Of a stretch of 64,000 nt of DNA, positions 43,969 through 53,022 are shown piece by piece. Below the pieces are notes generated by a model. It saw nothing but the letters and a program-made list of their open reading frames with translations. It was not told the DNA's origin and ran no database searches. The stretch is from Cesiribacter andamanensis AMV16 (GTDB lineage: Bacteria; Bacteroidota; Bacteroidia; Cytophagales; Cyclobacteriaceae). Within the stretch, counting starts at the first letter, position 1. The number at the start of each line of letters is the position of its first letter. The position numbers and the translations under genes are program-made. The DNA lies in assembly GCF_000348925.1 (NCBI RefSeq), contig NZ_AODQ01000001.1:13-64012 (forward strand), in the 5' to 3' direction.

Positions 43969-44442
43969 CTATTTTGCTTTTTTATAGATCCAGGGTGCAA
44001 TTGGGGCGGGATCTTTCCAGAGCCCTCTTTTTTCGGCCCTGGCCTCGGCCTCCAGCTGGTCCAGAACCGGGTCGTTTGAGTATTTTTTATAGTGCCAGGC
44101 AAAGCCGCTGCGCACCATCTCTTCGGCAATGTTTTTACCCTCAACGGATATGACGGCTACCGGGCGGCCCAACTTGTCAGATCCATTGGGAGTCATCAGA
44201 ATTTCCTTGCCCTCCAGCAGGCTGATCAGGTACGCCTTGGCTTCCTGGCTATAGGCCTGATCATCTTCCGGGCTATCGATCCCCGACAGGCGAATGCGGA
44301 TACGGCGTCCGTTGTCCTGCACCATATAAAATGAATCGCCATCGATCACCAGGCCAAGGGTGCCCTTTACCTGCGCAAATCCTTCCAGTGAAAGCAAAAG
44401 AAAAAAGAGGGAGAGATAGAAACTGTTTCGTACAAGAGACAT
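43969..44442 (-). CDS. thermonuclease (SNase-like) family protein
   Basis: 157 residues, signal peptide to about residue 22 (MSLVRNSFYLSLFFLLLSLEGFAQ). The SNase fold is complete: 'VIDGDSFYMVQDNGRRIRIRLSGIDSPEDDQAYSQEAKAYLISLLEGKEI', with the catalytic Arg in 'RIRLSGIDSPE' and Asp of 'DGDSFY', and the closing 'EAEARAEKRGLWKD'. It is probably a secreted or periplasmic calcium-dependent nuclease. Confidence 0.93.
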   Translation of the reverse strand: MSLVRNSFYLSLFFLLLSLEGFAQVKGTLGLVIDGDSFYMVQDNGRRIRIRLSGIDSPEDDQAYSQEAKAYLISLLEGKEILMTPNGSDKLGRPVAVISVEGKNIAEEMVRSGFAWHYKKYSNDPVLDQLEAEARAEKRGLWKDPAPIAPWIYKKAK

Positions 44443-44823
44443 AAGGGTGTTCTGGAATTGGTATAGTGCAAAGCTAGGTTTATTACCAGCAGGCAGCAGT
44501 CCTATTCCTTGAAAAACCTTACACAGGAGTAGAATGGCTCTTTATTTTGAGATATGCACTGAATACTATTTACCAAAATAGTGCTATTTATGCTGGCATA
44601 TAATGTTGTACAGCTGAGTGCCAGGGTGAGTAGGAGCAGGGGGCGGTCTGTAGAAGACCCCCTTGCCAGAGCCTGATGACCGGGGGCTGTCTACCCATCG
44701 TGTAACACTGCAGATACTCCTTTGGCAGCTTTAAGCAGAAGCGGGAAGACCGGGCACCGGCGTTTCAGCACTGCTTGCTGCTTGCTCTGGGTACCCGGCC
44801 TTTTTCCCGCTTGTTTACAACCC
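44443..44823. other. intergenic region with two weak hairpins
   Basis: 381 bases between the nuclease and the DUF1579-like gene, both minus strand. An imperfect stem at 44741-44810 (GCGGGAA / TTTCCCGC with inner GACCGGG / CCCGGCC) may terminate the downstream-facing gene; a GGGGGCGGTC / GACCCCC hairpin lies near 44639-44664. No coding frame. Confidence 0.4.
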
Positions 44824-45750
44824 TTAGTTTTTGCTCAGCTCCTGCCGGGACATGTCCATCTGGTACATTTTCCGGAAATCCTGGCCGTTTTTAGACTCAA
44901 ACATGGTCCACTGTACGGTATTTCCCTGGGGAATGATCTCGTGCCGCAGTACATAGCGGGTATCATCTTCGGTGAATTCTTCCAGGTAGATCTGTTTGTT
45001 GCCTTCAGCCGCCTGTGGGGTAAGCACGGAGGGCTGCAGGCCGCGCTGGCTGGGATCTACCCAGGCCGTTTCATATACATCCCGCTGGGCATTGTAGGTG
45101 ATCACCCACACCGAGCCTGGTATATCGCTGTTGGCACGGGCATGCTGCTTCATTTCCACAATCATCACCATGTCATTGGCAAAGGAGAAGGTAACATCGC
45201 CGCTGTCTTTTTGCTCCTTGTTCTGCTCATTCCAGTAAATGCCCTCCATGGCCCAGCTGCCGGTCAGAAAGGTAAAGGTTTGGTGTTTTTTATCCAGCAG
45301 CGCCAGCTTTGATTTTGCATTGCGGCTTACGTTGCGCTCAAAGTCGTTCTTCTTTTCAAACTCCTCTATGGCGGCTTTATAATAGGTGCGGGCCTCATCC
45401 TTCTCGCCCATCCGCACCAGCACATCGGCATAGGAGTCTTTGGGATTGACTGCTGAGGGGTATTCCTGCATGTTCAGCCAGAAGACCTTTTTGGCAGCAG
45501 CCATATCGTTATCGGTATTCATCAGCTTGTAGCCGATAGCATTGAGCTGCTGCTCGTCAAAGGTATAGTCCGCTGCTTTTTTCTTTTTCAGGGTTTGGTA
45601 CTCCTCCAGGGCCTTGTCGATCCCTTTTTCCTTGTACACGGCATATACCGCATCGCCTACGGGTTTCTTGGAGGCCATTTGCGCAAAGGCAGGCTGGAGC
45701 ATGCAGGCGAGCAGCAGGCTCATAAAAATAGAAAGGCTAACTCGTTTCAT
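44824..45750 (-). CDS. secreted TPR plus DUF1579-like protein
   Basis: 308 residues from ATG 45750 (signal peptide MKRVSLSIFMSLLLACMLQPAFAQ). Residues about 30-140 hold TPR-like helix pairs ('DKALEEYQTLKKKKAADYTFDEQQLNAIGYKLM', 'MAAAKKVFWLNMQEYP', 'ADVLVRMGEKDEARTYYKAAIEEFEK'). Residues about 160-308 have the DUF1579 pattern 'LTGSWAMEGIYWNE' to 'VYETAWVDPSQRG'. Such secreted proteins are common in Bacteroidota; their role, perhaps ligand binding, is unknown. Confidence 0.8.
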   Translation of the reverse strand: MKRVSLSIFMSLLLACMLQPAFAQMASKKPVGDAVYAVYKEKGIDKALEEYQTLKKKKAADYTFDEQQLNAIGYKLMNTDNDMAAAKKVFWLNMQEYPSAVNPKDSYADVLVRMGEKDEARTYYKAAIEEFEKKNDFERNVSRNAKSKLALLDKKHQTFTFLTGSWAMEGIYWNEQNKEQKDSGDVTFSFANDMVMIVEMKQHARANSDIPGSVWVITYNAQRDVYETAWVDPSQRGLQPSVLTPQAAEGNKQIYLEEFTEDDTRYVLRHEIIPQGNTVQWTMFESKNGQDFRKMYQMDMSRQELSKN

Positions 45751-46072
45751 GATACTGGGGTTGTGTTGATATAAAAAATTGGTAATGATGCAGCCTGTAC
45801 GTGTAGTCCCTCCCTCGCCTGGGCCTTTTAGGCGGCCCGTGCCCAATAGCAGCGAAGAGCATTCACAAACCGGCAGCAAAAAATGGGCGAGCAGCAGGCA
45901 ACTGGCGATTTTAACGTCCGGGAAAATTTCAACAGCATCCCCTGGCTGAAGAGTGCCGACTGACCGATTTGCGAACAGCTTAAAGGTAATGCAGCATTCA
46001 TTTGCAAAACATCCCTATTTTTAAGTATATTTCAATTAAATGTTTAGATAGTACCGTATATAGCGGCCATTT
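45751..46072. other. divergent intergenic region
   Basis: 322 bases between divergent genes, AT-rich near 46010-46060. No gene or RNA seen. Confidence 0.4.
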
Positions 46073-46873
46073 ATGAGCACCCGTAGCAGCCTGGCAGCCC
46101 TAACCGAAGAGATCCGTAAATTATCGGCCACCAAAAGGCGGGAGGAAACCAGTACACTCATCAGGCAAAGTGCAACCCAGCTCAATGCCCTGCTGGGTAC
46201 AGGACCGGTGGTGGTGGCGATTTACAGCCACCTGAGCGGGAATTATGAATTTATCAGCGCCAACATTGAACCCCTTTTGGGCATACGCCCCCAGGATGTG
46301 CTGGCAATGGGGCAACAGGCGTTTCTGGCACGTTATGCGCATCCCGATGACCTTGAGATTGTTGCCACCCGGCTCTTTCCGGCTGTGGTACACTTCATTA
46401 CCCAACAACCCAAAGAGGCAATTTCCCGCTACAGCATTCACTACAATTACCGGCTGAAAGGTGCTGCGGGTACGTATATTACCATTGAGCAGCAGACCAG
46501 CCCCCTTCAGGTAGATGCCGAGGGCAGAATACTGCTGGAACAAAATTTCTGTACCCAGGTAGGGGAGTGCGCCGGGCGGGAGGCCTACCCCATTAAGCTG
46601 TTAATATCGTACCGCACCAGCAGCGGTGCGTATACTCCCTGTTTCTCGCAGATCTACCTCCCCAGAAAACCAAGGGCAGAATCGCTCACCCGCCGGGAGC
46701 TGGAGATCTTAACGCTGCTGGCAGCCGGCAAGACCAGCAGTGCCATTGCGGCCAGCCTGCATATCAGCGAAACTACCATCATGACCCATCGGCGCAATAT
46801 GTTGCAGAAGCTGGGGCTCAAAAATACCAGCGAACTGATCAGCTGGGCCTTTCATGCCGGCCTTTTGTCGTAA
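46073..46873 (+). CDS. PAS-LuxR transcriptional regulator
   Basis: 266 residues. The central 55-165 region is PAS-like ('YSHLSGNYEFISANIEPLLGIRPQDVLAMGQQAFLARYAHPDDLEIVATRLFP'); residues about 205-262 are a LuxR/GerE HTH ('SLTRRELEILTLLAAGKTSSAIAASLHISETTIMTHRRNMLQKLGLKNTSELISWAFHAGLL'). No REC domain, so it probably senses a ligand or redox state through PAS rather than a kinase. Targets are unknown; it is monocistronic. Confidence 0.9.
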   Translation: MSTRSSLAALTEEIRKLSATKRREETSTLIRQSATQLNALLGTGPVVVAIYSHLSGNYEFISANIEPLLGIRPQDVLAMGQQAFLARYAHPDDLEIVATRLFPAVVHFITQQPKEAISRYSIHYNYRLKGAAGTYITIEQQTSPLQVDAEGRILLEQNFCTQVGECAGREAYPIKLLISYRTSSGAYTPCFSQIYLPRKPRAESLTRRELEILTLLAAGKTSSAIAASLHISETTIMTHRRNMLQKLGLKNTSELISWAFHAGLLS

Positions 46874-47044
46874 GGGATAGCAGGGAGCAGGAGTGCAGGC
46901 ACTCTGCTGTGTAGGAAGATGCTGTGGCGGAGCCTCCTGTGCGGCAAACATTCAGGGGCTTCATCAGTATATTCTTTTATCAGGGTGCTCCGCCGGAGCT
47001 GTTGCCATAAAAGAGCGTATACCCTACCTTAACCCGCCATTCCC

Positions 47045-47581
47045 ATGAACAGCATTAACCGGCAGCAAGCCGAAAAAAACCACGAAGACCTGCAGGGCGC
47101 CAGCGCTATTAACAAGATCACCGAACTGGCAGAAAAAAGCGATACCTGCTTTTTTGGAACCTACCAGCTGACGGACAGCCGGTTGCACGTTCGCCCCATG
47201 AATGTGCTGAAAACCGACGATGCCGGCAATTTCTGGTTTCTCAGTGCGCATGACAGCCATAAAAACCAGGAGCTGGAGGTAAACCCGCGGGTGCACCTGC
47301 TGTTTCAGGGCTCCTCCCACTCGGATTATCTGAGCCTGCATGGGGTAGCCACCATTAGCCGGGATAAGGAGCGCATCAGCGAACTCTGGAATCCGCTCCT
47401 GAAAACCTGGTTTACCGAAGGAAAAGATGATCCCCGCATTACGGTGATTAAGGTAACTCCGCAGGAGGGGTATTACTGGGATAACAAACATGGCAGCACC
47501 ATTGCCTTTCTGAAAATGGCCGTAGGGGCCACCATTGGCAAAACGCTGGATGATTCAATAGAGGGAGAAGTGAAGCCTTAG
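47045..47581 (+). CDS. pyridoxamine 5'-phosphate oxidase-like general stress protein 26 family
   Basis: 178 residues: 'TELAEKSDTCFFGTYQLTDSRLHVRPMNVLKTDDAGNFWFLSAHDSHKNQELEVNPRVHLLFQGSSHSDYLSLHGVATISRDKERISELWNPLLKTWFTEGKDDPRITVIKVTPQEGYYWDNKHG' is the split beta-barrel of the PNPOx-like GSP26 family. These cytosolic proteins bind FMN or related flavins. Upstream LuxR gene is on the same strand 170 bases away. Confidence 0.92.
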   Translation: MNSINRQQAEKNHEDLQGASAINKITELAEKSDTCFFGTYQLTDSRLHVRPMNVLKTDDAGNFWFLSAHDSHKNQELEVNPRVHLLFQGSSHSDYLSLHGVATISRDKERISELWNPLLKTWFTEGKDDPRITVIKVTPQEGYYWDNKHGSTIAFLKMAVGATIGKTLDDSIEGEVKP

Positions 47582-47663
47582 TACGCACACACGTCCAATC
47601 AGGTGTGGGGGGTAGTACGCTGCCGCAGTAGTAGGTAGGCTGGCATGGCTGGGGTTTATAGAT

Positions 47664-48038
47664 TCAGGGCTTTAGAGGGCGGCCATTCAGGGTAACCTGG
47701 TACTCCTTGCCTGGCGGTGCGGGCAGGCTATAGCGTAGCTGAAAAGCACAGGCGCAAAAGCATGGGTCTGCTTCTTCACTTGCCGTATAGGTAAGCTTTA
47801 GGGTGTTTTCACTAAACGTATACCCTCCGCTTAGGCTGGCGCAGCAATTATCGGCCATGGTCACTACCAGGGTAAGGCGTCCGTTTTTTACTTCCCGCTT
47901 GATGATCTTTTCAGGATAACCAAAGGGTTCTACCACATCTTCCTTGCAATCGGTTTGCGTAAATTCAAGTGCTGTTTGCCCCTGGGCTGATAGCAGGGTG
48001 GCACAGAAGAGCAGCAGTAGAAGAATGATTGCTTTCAT
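47664..48038 (-). CDS. secreted Cys-rich Bacteroidota protein, 124 aa
   Basis: From ATG 48038 (MKAIILLLLLFCATLLSAQ). A small beta-sandwich-like body with paired Cys: 'FTQTDCKEDVV', 'DNCCASLSGGYTF', 'DPCFCACAFQLRYSL'. The number and placement of Cys suggest disulphides or metal binding in the periplasm. This type recurs in Bacteroidota without function. Confidence 0.72.
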   Translation of the reverse strand: MKAIILLLLLFCATLLSAQGQTALEFTQTDCKEDVVEPFGYPEKIIKREVKNGRLTLVVTMADNCCASLSGGYTFSENTLKLTYTASEEADPCFCACAFQLRYSLPAPPGKEYQVTLNGRPLKP

Positions 48039-48336
48039 GAGGGGGTGCACCGTAGATAAAGAAGTGCAGCTGACAAAGCTACACTACCGGAAGGCAAATC
48101 TCCACCGATACTTCTGCTGAACCTTACACCCCCTGCTCGGATCAGCTGCTGATTTGCTTGTTGGCGGCACCCCAACTCCTGAAACTGGCTGGAGGGCAGC
48201 TTATTGGACCTGATACTAGAAGGTATTGCTACCTAAAGAGATGCTGTGGCAGGGGGAGGTGAGGACTTCGGGCAGCCTGGCTTGATTTGCTACACTATTT
48301 AGTGGTATATTACCATACACCAAGCTGCTATACGCT

Positions 48337-49104
48337 ATGCTGCGACAGGCACTGAAGAAACATCCTATTGGGCTAAGCACCGAATTCAGAAACCGGGGGG
48401 AGCAGTCCAGCCGGCTGGAGGCCTTTAGCGATGCTGTTTTTGCCCTGGCCCTAACGCTGGTGATCATTTCGGCACAGCCGCCCGGCACGTTTCAGGAGCT
48501 GATGGGATTTTTTGGTGAACTGGTTTCTTTTCTGTTCTGCATTGCCCTTATCACCCTTATCTGGCATCAGCACTTTAAGTTCTTTCTGCGCTACGGCTTT
48601 CGGAGTACTTACATAGTCTTTCTCAATACCATACTGCTGGCTACGGTGCTGATCTATGTTTACCCCCTGCGGTTTTTGAGCCGGCTGCTGCAACTAATGT
48701 TTATCACCAATGATTCAGAGGCTGTCCGGCAAATGATCGAGTATGCGGAAATTCCCCAGCTGATGGTGATCTATGGCTCGGGCATTGCCCTGATCTTTTT
48801 TCTCTTTGCCCTGATGTATTACTATGCCCTCCGGCAGGCCAAGGTGCTGCAGCTGACTGCTCTGGAGCGCTTTGATACCCGTAGCAGCATTGTAGAAAAT
48901 CTGCTGATGGGGGTAGTGCCCGTCTTTTCGGTGGTGTTGGCACTGCTCCTGCGTCAGTATCCCTGGAGCGGGCTGGTTTCTGGGCTGGCCTATTTTCTTT
49001 ACACCCCCCTGATGTTTTATTTTGGCTACCGGGTGGGCAAACAGCGCAGGCAGCTGCTGGCAGAGGATGCCGGCCAGGGAGCGGTGCAGCAGGAGCTGGC
49101 CTAG
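48337..49104 (+). CDS. TMEM175-family (DUF1211) potassium-channel-like protein
   Basis: 255 residues with six TM helices. The hallmark 'RLEAFSDAVFALALTLVIIS' contains the FSD motif of TMEM175 pores in TM1; 'LITLIWHQHFKFFLRYGF' follows. Bacterial TMEM175 proteins are tetrameric K+ channels. The physiological role in Bacteroidota is unknown. Monocistronic. Confidence 0.9.
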   Translation: MLRQALKKHPIGLSTEFRNRGEQSSRLEAFSDAVFALALTLVIISAQPPGTFQELMGFFGELVSFLFCIALITLIWHQHFKFFLRYGFRSTYIVFLNTILLATVLIYVYPLRFLSRLLQLMFITNDSEAVRQMIEYAEIPQLMVIYGSGIALIFFLFALMYYYALRQAKVLQLTALERFDTRSSIVENLLMGVVPVFSVVLALLLRQYPWSGLVSGLAYFLYTPLMFYFGYRVGKQRRQLLAEDAGQGAVQQELA

Positions 49105-49179
49105 ACAAGCTGGAGCAGGCACAGGGTAATGCCTGAGGTACTTGCAAAGTATACCCCCCTGCATGAATAGGTAAGGCTG

Positions 49180-49302
49180 ATGTTTACCGCACTGCTGCTG
49201 CAGGTGCTGTGGCTGCTGTTCAGAAAACGCTCATGGCCTAAGCAGACTCTGGGAGCGGGTACCAACCCGATAGAACAGCGCTTGGCCGGGGGAGCTCCTT
49301 AA
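49180..49302 (+). CDS. possible small membrane peptide, 40 aa
   Basis: ATG 49180 gives MFTALLLQVLWLLFRKRSWPKQTLGAGTNPIEQRLAGGAP: a short hydrophobic helix followed by a basic tail. No start context or relative is known; it could be a remnant. Confidence 0.25.
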   Translation: MFTALLLQVLWLLFRKRSWPKQTLGAGTNPIEQRLAGGAP

Positions 49303-49357
49303 GGAACGTGAATCATGGGTTACATTTCTTAGAAAGATAGCGAGATGTACTCAACTA

Positions 49358-49520
49358 CCCACCTCTACCCCCACTAGCCGTGCGCCTCCAGAGGGGAATT
49401 CCGTGCTATTTTCAGACATACCAGATCACACTCTTCACTATCATTCAACGAATCTGGCAGGTTTACGCATGGTACGATAGTCCCCTCTGGAGGCGCACGG
49501 CTAGTGAGGCTAGGGGTGGG
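49358..49520. repeat. 40-bp inverted repeat with 83-base loop (MITE-like)
   Basis: Arms 49358-49397 and 49481-49520 pair with three mismatches; the inner 26 bases are perfect. The 83-base loop is AT-richer than the arms. It stands between convergent genes and encodes nothing. Such paired ends recall a small non-autonomous transposable unit or a giant bidirectional terminator. Confidence 0.75.
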
Positions 49521-49758
49521 TTTGTGGTTTCCTTAAGAATTTACTCCATCATTCAGGGTAAGGAAGTATACAGCTTACAAAGGGGAGCCCATCAGTCGCC
49601 ATCACAGGCTGATCAGAAGTACATACTTGCTTGCGAAGCCTGCCTGCCTCTCTGTAGACAGGACCGTTTGCGAACCAGGCCCAAAGCCTCGGGGAGAAAA
49701 GTAGCTTTCTGTCTAGCTCCATTTCGGGCGGGGAGTAGGAGAGCTTTATCGACAGGCC

Positions 49759-50526
49759 TTAGCGATATACTGCTTCCAGCGCCAGAATCAGCTGCTGCGG
49801 ATTGCGAACATCGAGTTTGTCCTGCTTCACTTTCTGTTCGATCACACTCATTTTTTGAGGATCATCGATCATGTCACTTAAGGTGCGCAGGGTACTTTTT
49901 CGGCCGGCCTCCAGGGTATTCAAGGCACTTCGCTTATTTGCATTCAGCAGTGCCCAATCATTCCAAAGGCTAAAACCCTCATCAGAATCCAGGTAGAAGA
50001 GTTTTAATTGGCCTTCTATGGCAAGGTAGATCAGCTTGTGTACGACGAATTTCCGAACTGAGGAGACGACAGGAGTGCCCATTACAGCATGGGTGCTTTG
50101 GCGCGTATCTGTAAAGCAGAGCGTAAATGCTTTGCTTCTGCTTCCCTGGCAAAGAGACAGCTGGCCTCCCGATTCATCGGTAATTACCTGTAGCGCTTTA
50201 TAACTCGGTGCTTTTTCCAGCACGGCAAACTCGCTTCCTTCATGGTACACCTTAAAGAAGGTAAAATACCCATCCCTTAGGGGCAGGGAATAATAGGGCT
50301 GCCCCCCATAGTGAAAGCTGACGACTGCTTCAGGTGCATAAACAGCTGCTGCATCCCTTTCATTTACTTTATAATGCAAGAGCTCCGACTGCTCATCCAG
50401 GCTGATCCACAGCAGCGCTTCGCTGCCATCCGCCAGCACCACATACTGCTGTTCAAATGGGGTATGCTGACCAAGAACAGTATAGCTCAGCAGAAGTAAG
50501 AATAGGGGGAGGAGGGGTGTTCGCAT
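49759..50526 (-). CDS. secreted protein of unknown function, 255 aa
   Basis: From ATG 50526 (MRTPLLPLFLLLLSYTVLGQ signal peptide). The mature protein is beta-rich ('YVVLADGSEALLWISLDEQSELLHYKVNERDAAAVYAPEAVVSFHYGGQPYYSLPL') and its C-terminus is helical ('SDMIDDPQKMSVIEQKVKQDKLDVRNPQQLILALEAVYR'). The plan matches the genes at 30.3 and 53.0 kb, suggesting one family of exported proteins scattered in this window. No assigned function. Confidence 0.72.
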   Translation of the reverse strand: MRTPLLPLFLLLLSYTVLGQHTPFEQQYVVLADGSEALLWISLDEQSELLHYKVNERDAAAVYAPEAVVSFHYGGQPYYSLPLRDGYFTFFKVYHEGSEFAVLEKAPSYKALQVITDESGGQLSLCQGSRSKAFTLCFTDTRQSTHAVMGTPVVSSVRKFVVHKLIYLAIEGQLKLFYLDSDEGFSLWNDWALLNANKRSALNTLEAGRKSTLRTLSDMIDDPQKMSVIEQKVKQDKLDVRNPQQLILALEAVYR

Positions 50527-50804
50527 GCGGATGGGAAACTTACACGATCCGAAAGGTACAAAGAACTTCTTATATAACAACAGGGCCTATTCACTGCGCA
50601 GGCTGATTTTGTGGAGGGAAGCTTTGTCAAAGATATTTTAAGATGTACCTCTGTATGAGCTTGCCATATACATAAGGTTGAAGCCGTTCCCCTGAAAGTT
50701 CTTGCCATCGTATTGGCAAAGGCCTAGCTTGCTGATAGGGTTGGGCGAAGGTGCAAAACCTGTCTTATCCCAGCTCTCCAGCGCCTATGCACAGGTTTTT
50801 TTCC

Positions 50805-52625
50805 ATGAACTATCGTTTAATTGCCCTGCTCTTAACCAGCACCCCCTTGCCGGGAGTTGTAGCGCAGGTACCGGATCCGGTACAGCAACCCATGCATGCC
50901 CTATTACAGGAGCAGGAACTCACCGGAGCGGTCTGGACGGTGCGGGAAGCCGATAGCTCTATTAAGACAGGCAGTGCGGGAGTGAAAAATGCGGCCACTG
51001 GAGAAGCCCTCCGGCCAACCGATAAAGTACATATTGGCTCTATTACCAAAACGGTGCTGGCAACGGGCATTCTGCGCCTGGCCAGCGAAGGAAAGCTCTC
51101 CCTGGAAGATCCCCTCAGCATGTATCTTCCCCATATACCCATTATCAATCCCTGGGAAGCCCGGCATCCGCTGCGCATCCGGCACCTGCTGGACCATACG
51201 TCGGGCCTTAGCGATTTACGCCTTTGGCACTTTTTCAGCACCACGCCAAGCCCTACCGAACCCCTAAAGGCCTTTTATGAAAACGATCCGGCACTTTTGC
51301 GGGTGCAGGCCCAACCCGGTACTGTTTTTTCCTACTCCAACATGGGCTATACGCTCCTGGGCATGGTGGTAGAGGCCGTTGTGCAGCAGCCCTATGAGGC
51401 GTATCTGGATGAACATCTGCTGAAACCCCTGGGCATGCACCAGAGCACCTTTCGCTTTGTGAGCCAGGAAGGAGAGGGGGCCGATCCGGCCCTGGCCATG
51501 GGCCATCTCGACGGGGCGGTGCCGCATCCGGCCGTAGCCATTTACCTGCGTCCGGCCGGGCAGTTTACCACCACCGCCCACGACATGGGCCTGTTCATGC
51601 GCTTTTTGCTTGGCAATGGACAGCTGGAGGGAGTCCCATTCATAGAGGAAAGCCTGCTGAAGCAGATGGGCAGCGCCACCGCTACGCTGGCCGCTCAAAA
51701 AGGAGTGGCCTATGGTTACTCACTAGGCGCCTACAGGAGGGACCGGCATGGGGTGGTGGGCGTTGCGCACTCAGGAAATGTGCTGGGCTACCGGGCCTTT
51801 ATGTGCTTATTTCCCGATGAAGGGAAGGCTTTTTTCATCGCCCACAACATGGATAGTGAAACGGCCGATTATGAGCAGTTTAACAGCCTGATGATCCGCC
51901 AGCTGAAGATTTCCCAAAAAGCGTTTGTAGCAAAGGCCCAGCCGGTAGCAGGGCTGGAGCCCTGGCAGGGCTTTTACCTGCCCCAACTTACCAAAGTAGA
52001 ACCATTCCGGCTACTGGATTATGCGCTATCCCATGCCCGCCTTGTGCTGACCGATTCAGGCGCCTCGCTGGCACCTTTTCAAAAGCAGGCACGGGAGCTG
52101 CGCTATGCGGGTGCTCACCTTTTTGTGGCCGAAGGCAGAACGGCTCCTTCCCATGCGTTTTACACAAGCGAAGCGGGGGAGTATTTCATCACCGATGGCA
52201 TTTCAACCCTTCAAAAAGTAAGTGGAATAAAAATTCTGCTGGTAACAGCCAGCCTGATGCTTGGAACGCTCGGCTTAATGTACATACTGTTTTCGGCATT
52301 GTATCAAGCATTCCGCTTCGGGGGCAGGTTTAGAACGCAGCCCATCGTCTGGGTGTCAGGGGCTCTACTCATGGTGTTGGCAGCGCTGGGTGCCCTGCTG
52401 GCACAGCCCTTCATGGCCCTGGGTGATAAAACCATTGGCAGCCTGCTGCTGGCCCTGGGCAGCGGGCTCCTGCTGCTGTTATCGTCCGTTTCCCTCTTTC
52501 AGTATATCCTCCACCCGCGCAGCACATTCTACCAGAAAGCGGATGTGGTGGCCCTTTGCTGTCTGCTGCAGTGCCTGCTGCTTTTACTGGTGAATGGCTT
52601 GTTGCCACTTAGGCTGTGGGCCTAA
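50805..52625 (+). CDS. serine hydrolase (class C beta-lactamase-like) with C-terminal TM helices
   Basis: 606 residues from ATG 50805 (signal peptide MNYRLIALLLTSTPLPGVVAQ); 50787 and 50751 are alternative starts. The active-site SxxK is in 'HIGSITKTVL' (Ser79, Lys82) and YxN in 'FSYSNMGY' (Tyr177, Asn179). The C-terminal 130 residues contain four TM helices, tying the periplasmic hydrolase to the inner membrane. The usual role is esterase, D-amino-peptidase or penicillin-recognising hydrolase; a beta-lactamase function is not implied. Confidence 0.9.
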   Translation: MNYRLIALLLTSTPLPGVVAQVPDPVQQPMHALLQEQELTGAVWTVREADSSIKTGSAGVKNAATGEALRPTDKVHIGSITKTVLATGILRLASEGKLSLEDPLSMYLPHIPIINPWEARHPLRIRHLLDHTSGLSDLRLWHFFSTTPSPTEPLKAFYENDPALLRVQAQPGTVFSYSNMGYTLLGMVVEAVVQQPYEAYLDEHLLKPLGMHQSTFRFVSQEGEGADPALAMGHLDGAVPHPAVAIYLRPAGQFTTTAHDMGLFMRFLLGNGQLEGVPFIEESLLKQMGSATATLAAQKGVAYGYSLGAYRRDRHGVVGVAHSGNVLGYRAFMCLFPDEGKAFFIAHNMDSETADYEQFNSLMIRQLKISQKAFVAKAQPVAGLEPWQGFYLPQLTKVEPFRLLDYALSHARLVLTDSGASLAPFQKQARELRYAGAHLFVAEGRTAPSHAFYTSEAGEYFITDGISTLQKVSGIKILLVTASLMLGTLGLMYILFSALYQAFRFGGRFRTQPIVWVSGALLMVLAALGALLAQPFMALGDKTIGSLLLALGSGLLLLLSSVSLFQYILHPRSTFYQKADVVALCCLLQCLLLLLVNGLLPLRLWA

Positions 52626-52662
52626 GTGGAGTTGCTTTTGAATGTAGAGGGAGGAAGGGGAC

Positions 52663-52914
52663 TTAACCGTTGGTTTTTGCCTTCTGGGCTTTCCGCTTGG
52701 AGGTTTTCTTGCTCACTTGCGGCTTTTTAGGCTTTTGTGTTTTTTTCTCTTTTATGGGGTCTTGCTGGCTGTGGTGGTGCAGGGAGCAGGGAATGGTTGT
52801 TTCGGTAAAGTGAGGGGTTAGCACCTGGGTACTTGGATGGCCCATGCCAGAAAGAGAGGAAAGAACAAAAAGCAGGAGCAGCAGGGCGAGGGGGTGTATT
52901 CTGGCAGCAGTCAT
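52663..52914 (-). CDS. small secreted Lys-rich protein, 83 aa
   Basis: ATG 52914 begins MTAARIHPLALLLLLFVLSSLSG, a signal peptide; the tail after residue 50 is highly Lys-rich ('IKEKKTQKPKKPQVSKKTSKRKAQKAKTNG'). The exported basic tail could bind cell-wall or outer-membrane anions or DNA. No relative recognised. Confidence 0.5.
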   Translation of the reverse strand: MTAARIHPLALLLLLFVLSSLSGMGHPSTQVLTPHFTETTIPCSLHHHSQQDPIKEKKTQKPKKPQVSKKTSKRKAQKAKTNG

Positions 52915-53022
52915 GGGCAATCAGCACGTGTCCCCAAAGGTACAGCCAAACTGCAGCGCAAAAGCTGTACTTCTGACTTGTCTGCTACATGGTAAGTTCT
53001 TTTGCTAAAATGTTATTCTCAT

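Larger units (their letters stand above)
49105..49758. other. intergenic region with a large inverted repeat
   Basis: 654 bases between two convergent genes. It holds the 40-bp inverted repeat at 49358-49520 and possibly a 40-aa ORF at 49180-49302. No RNA gene seen. Confidence 0.5.
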
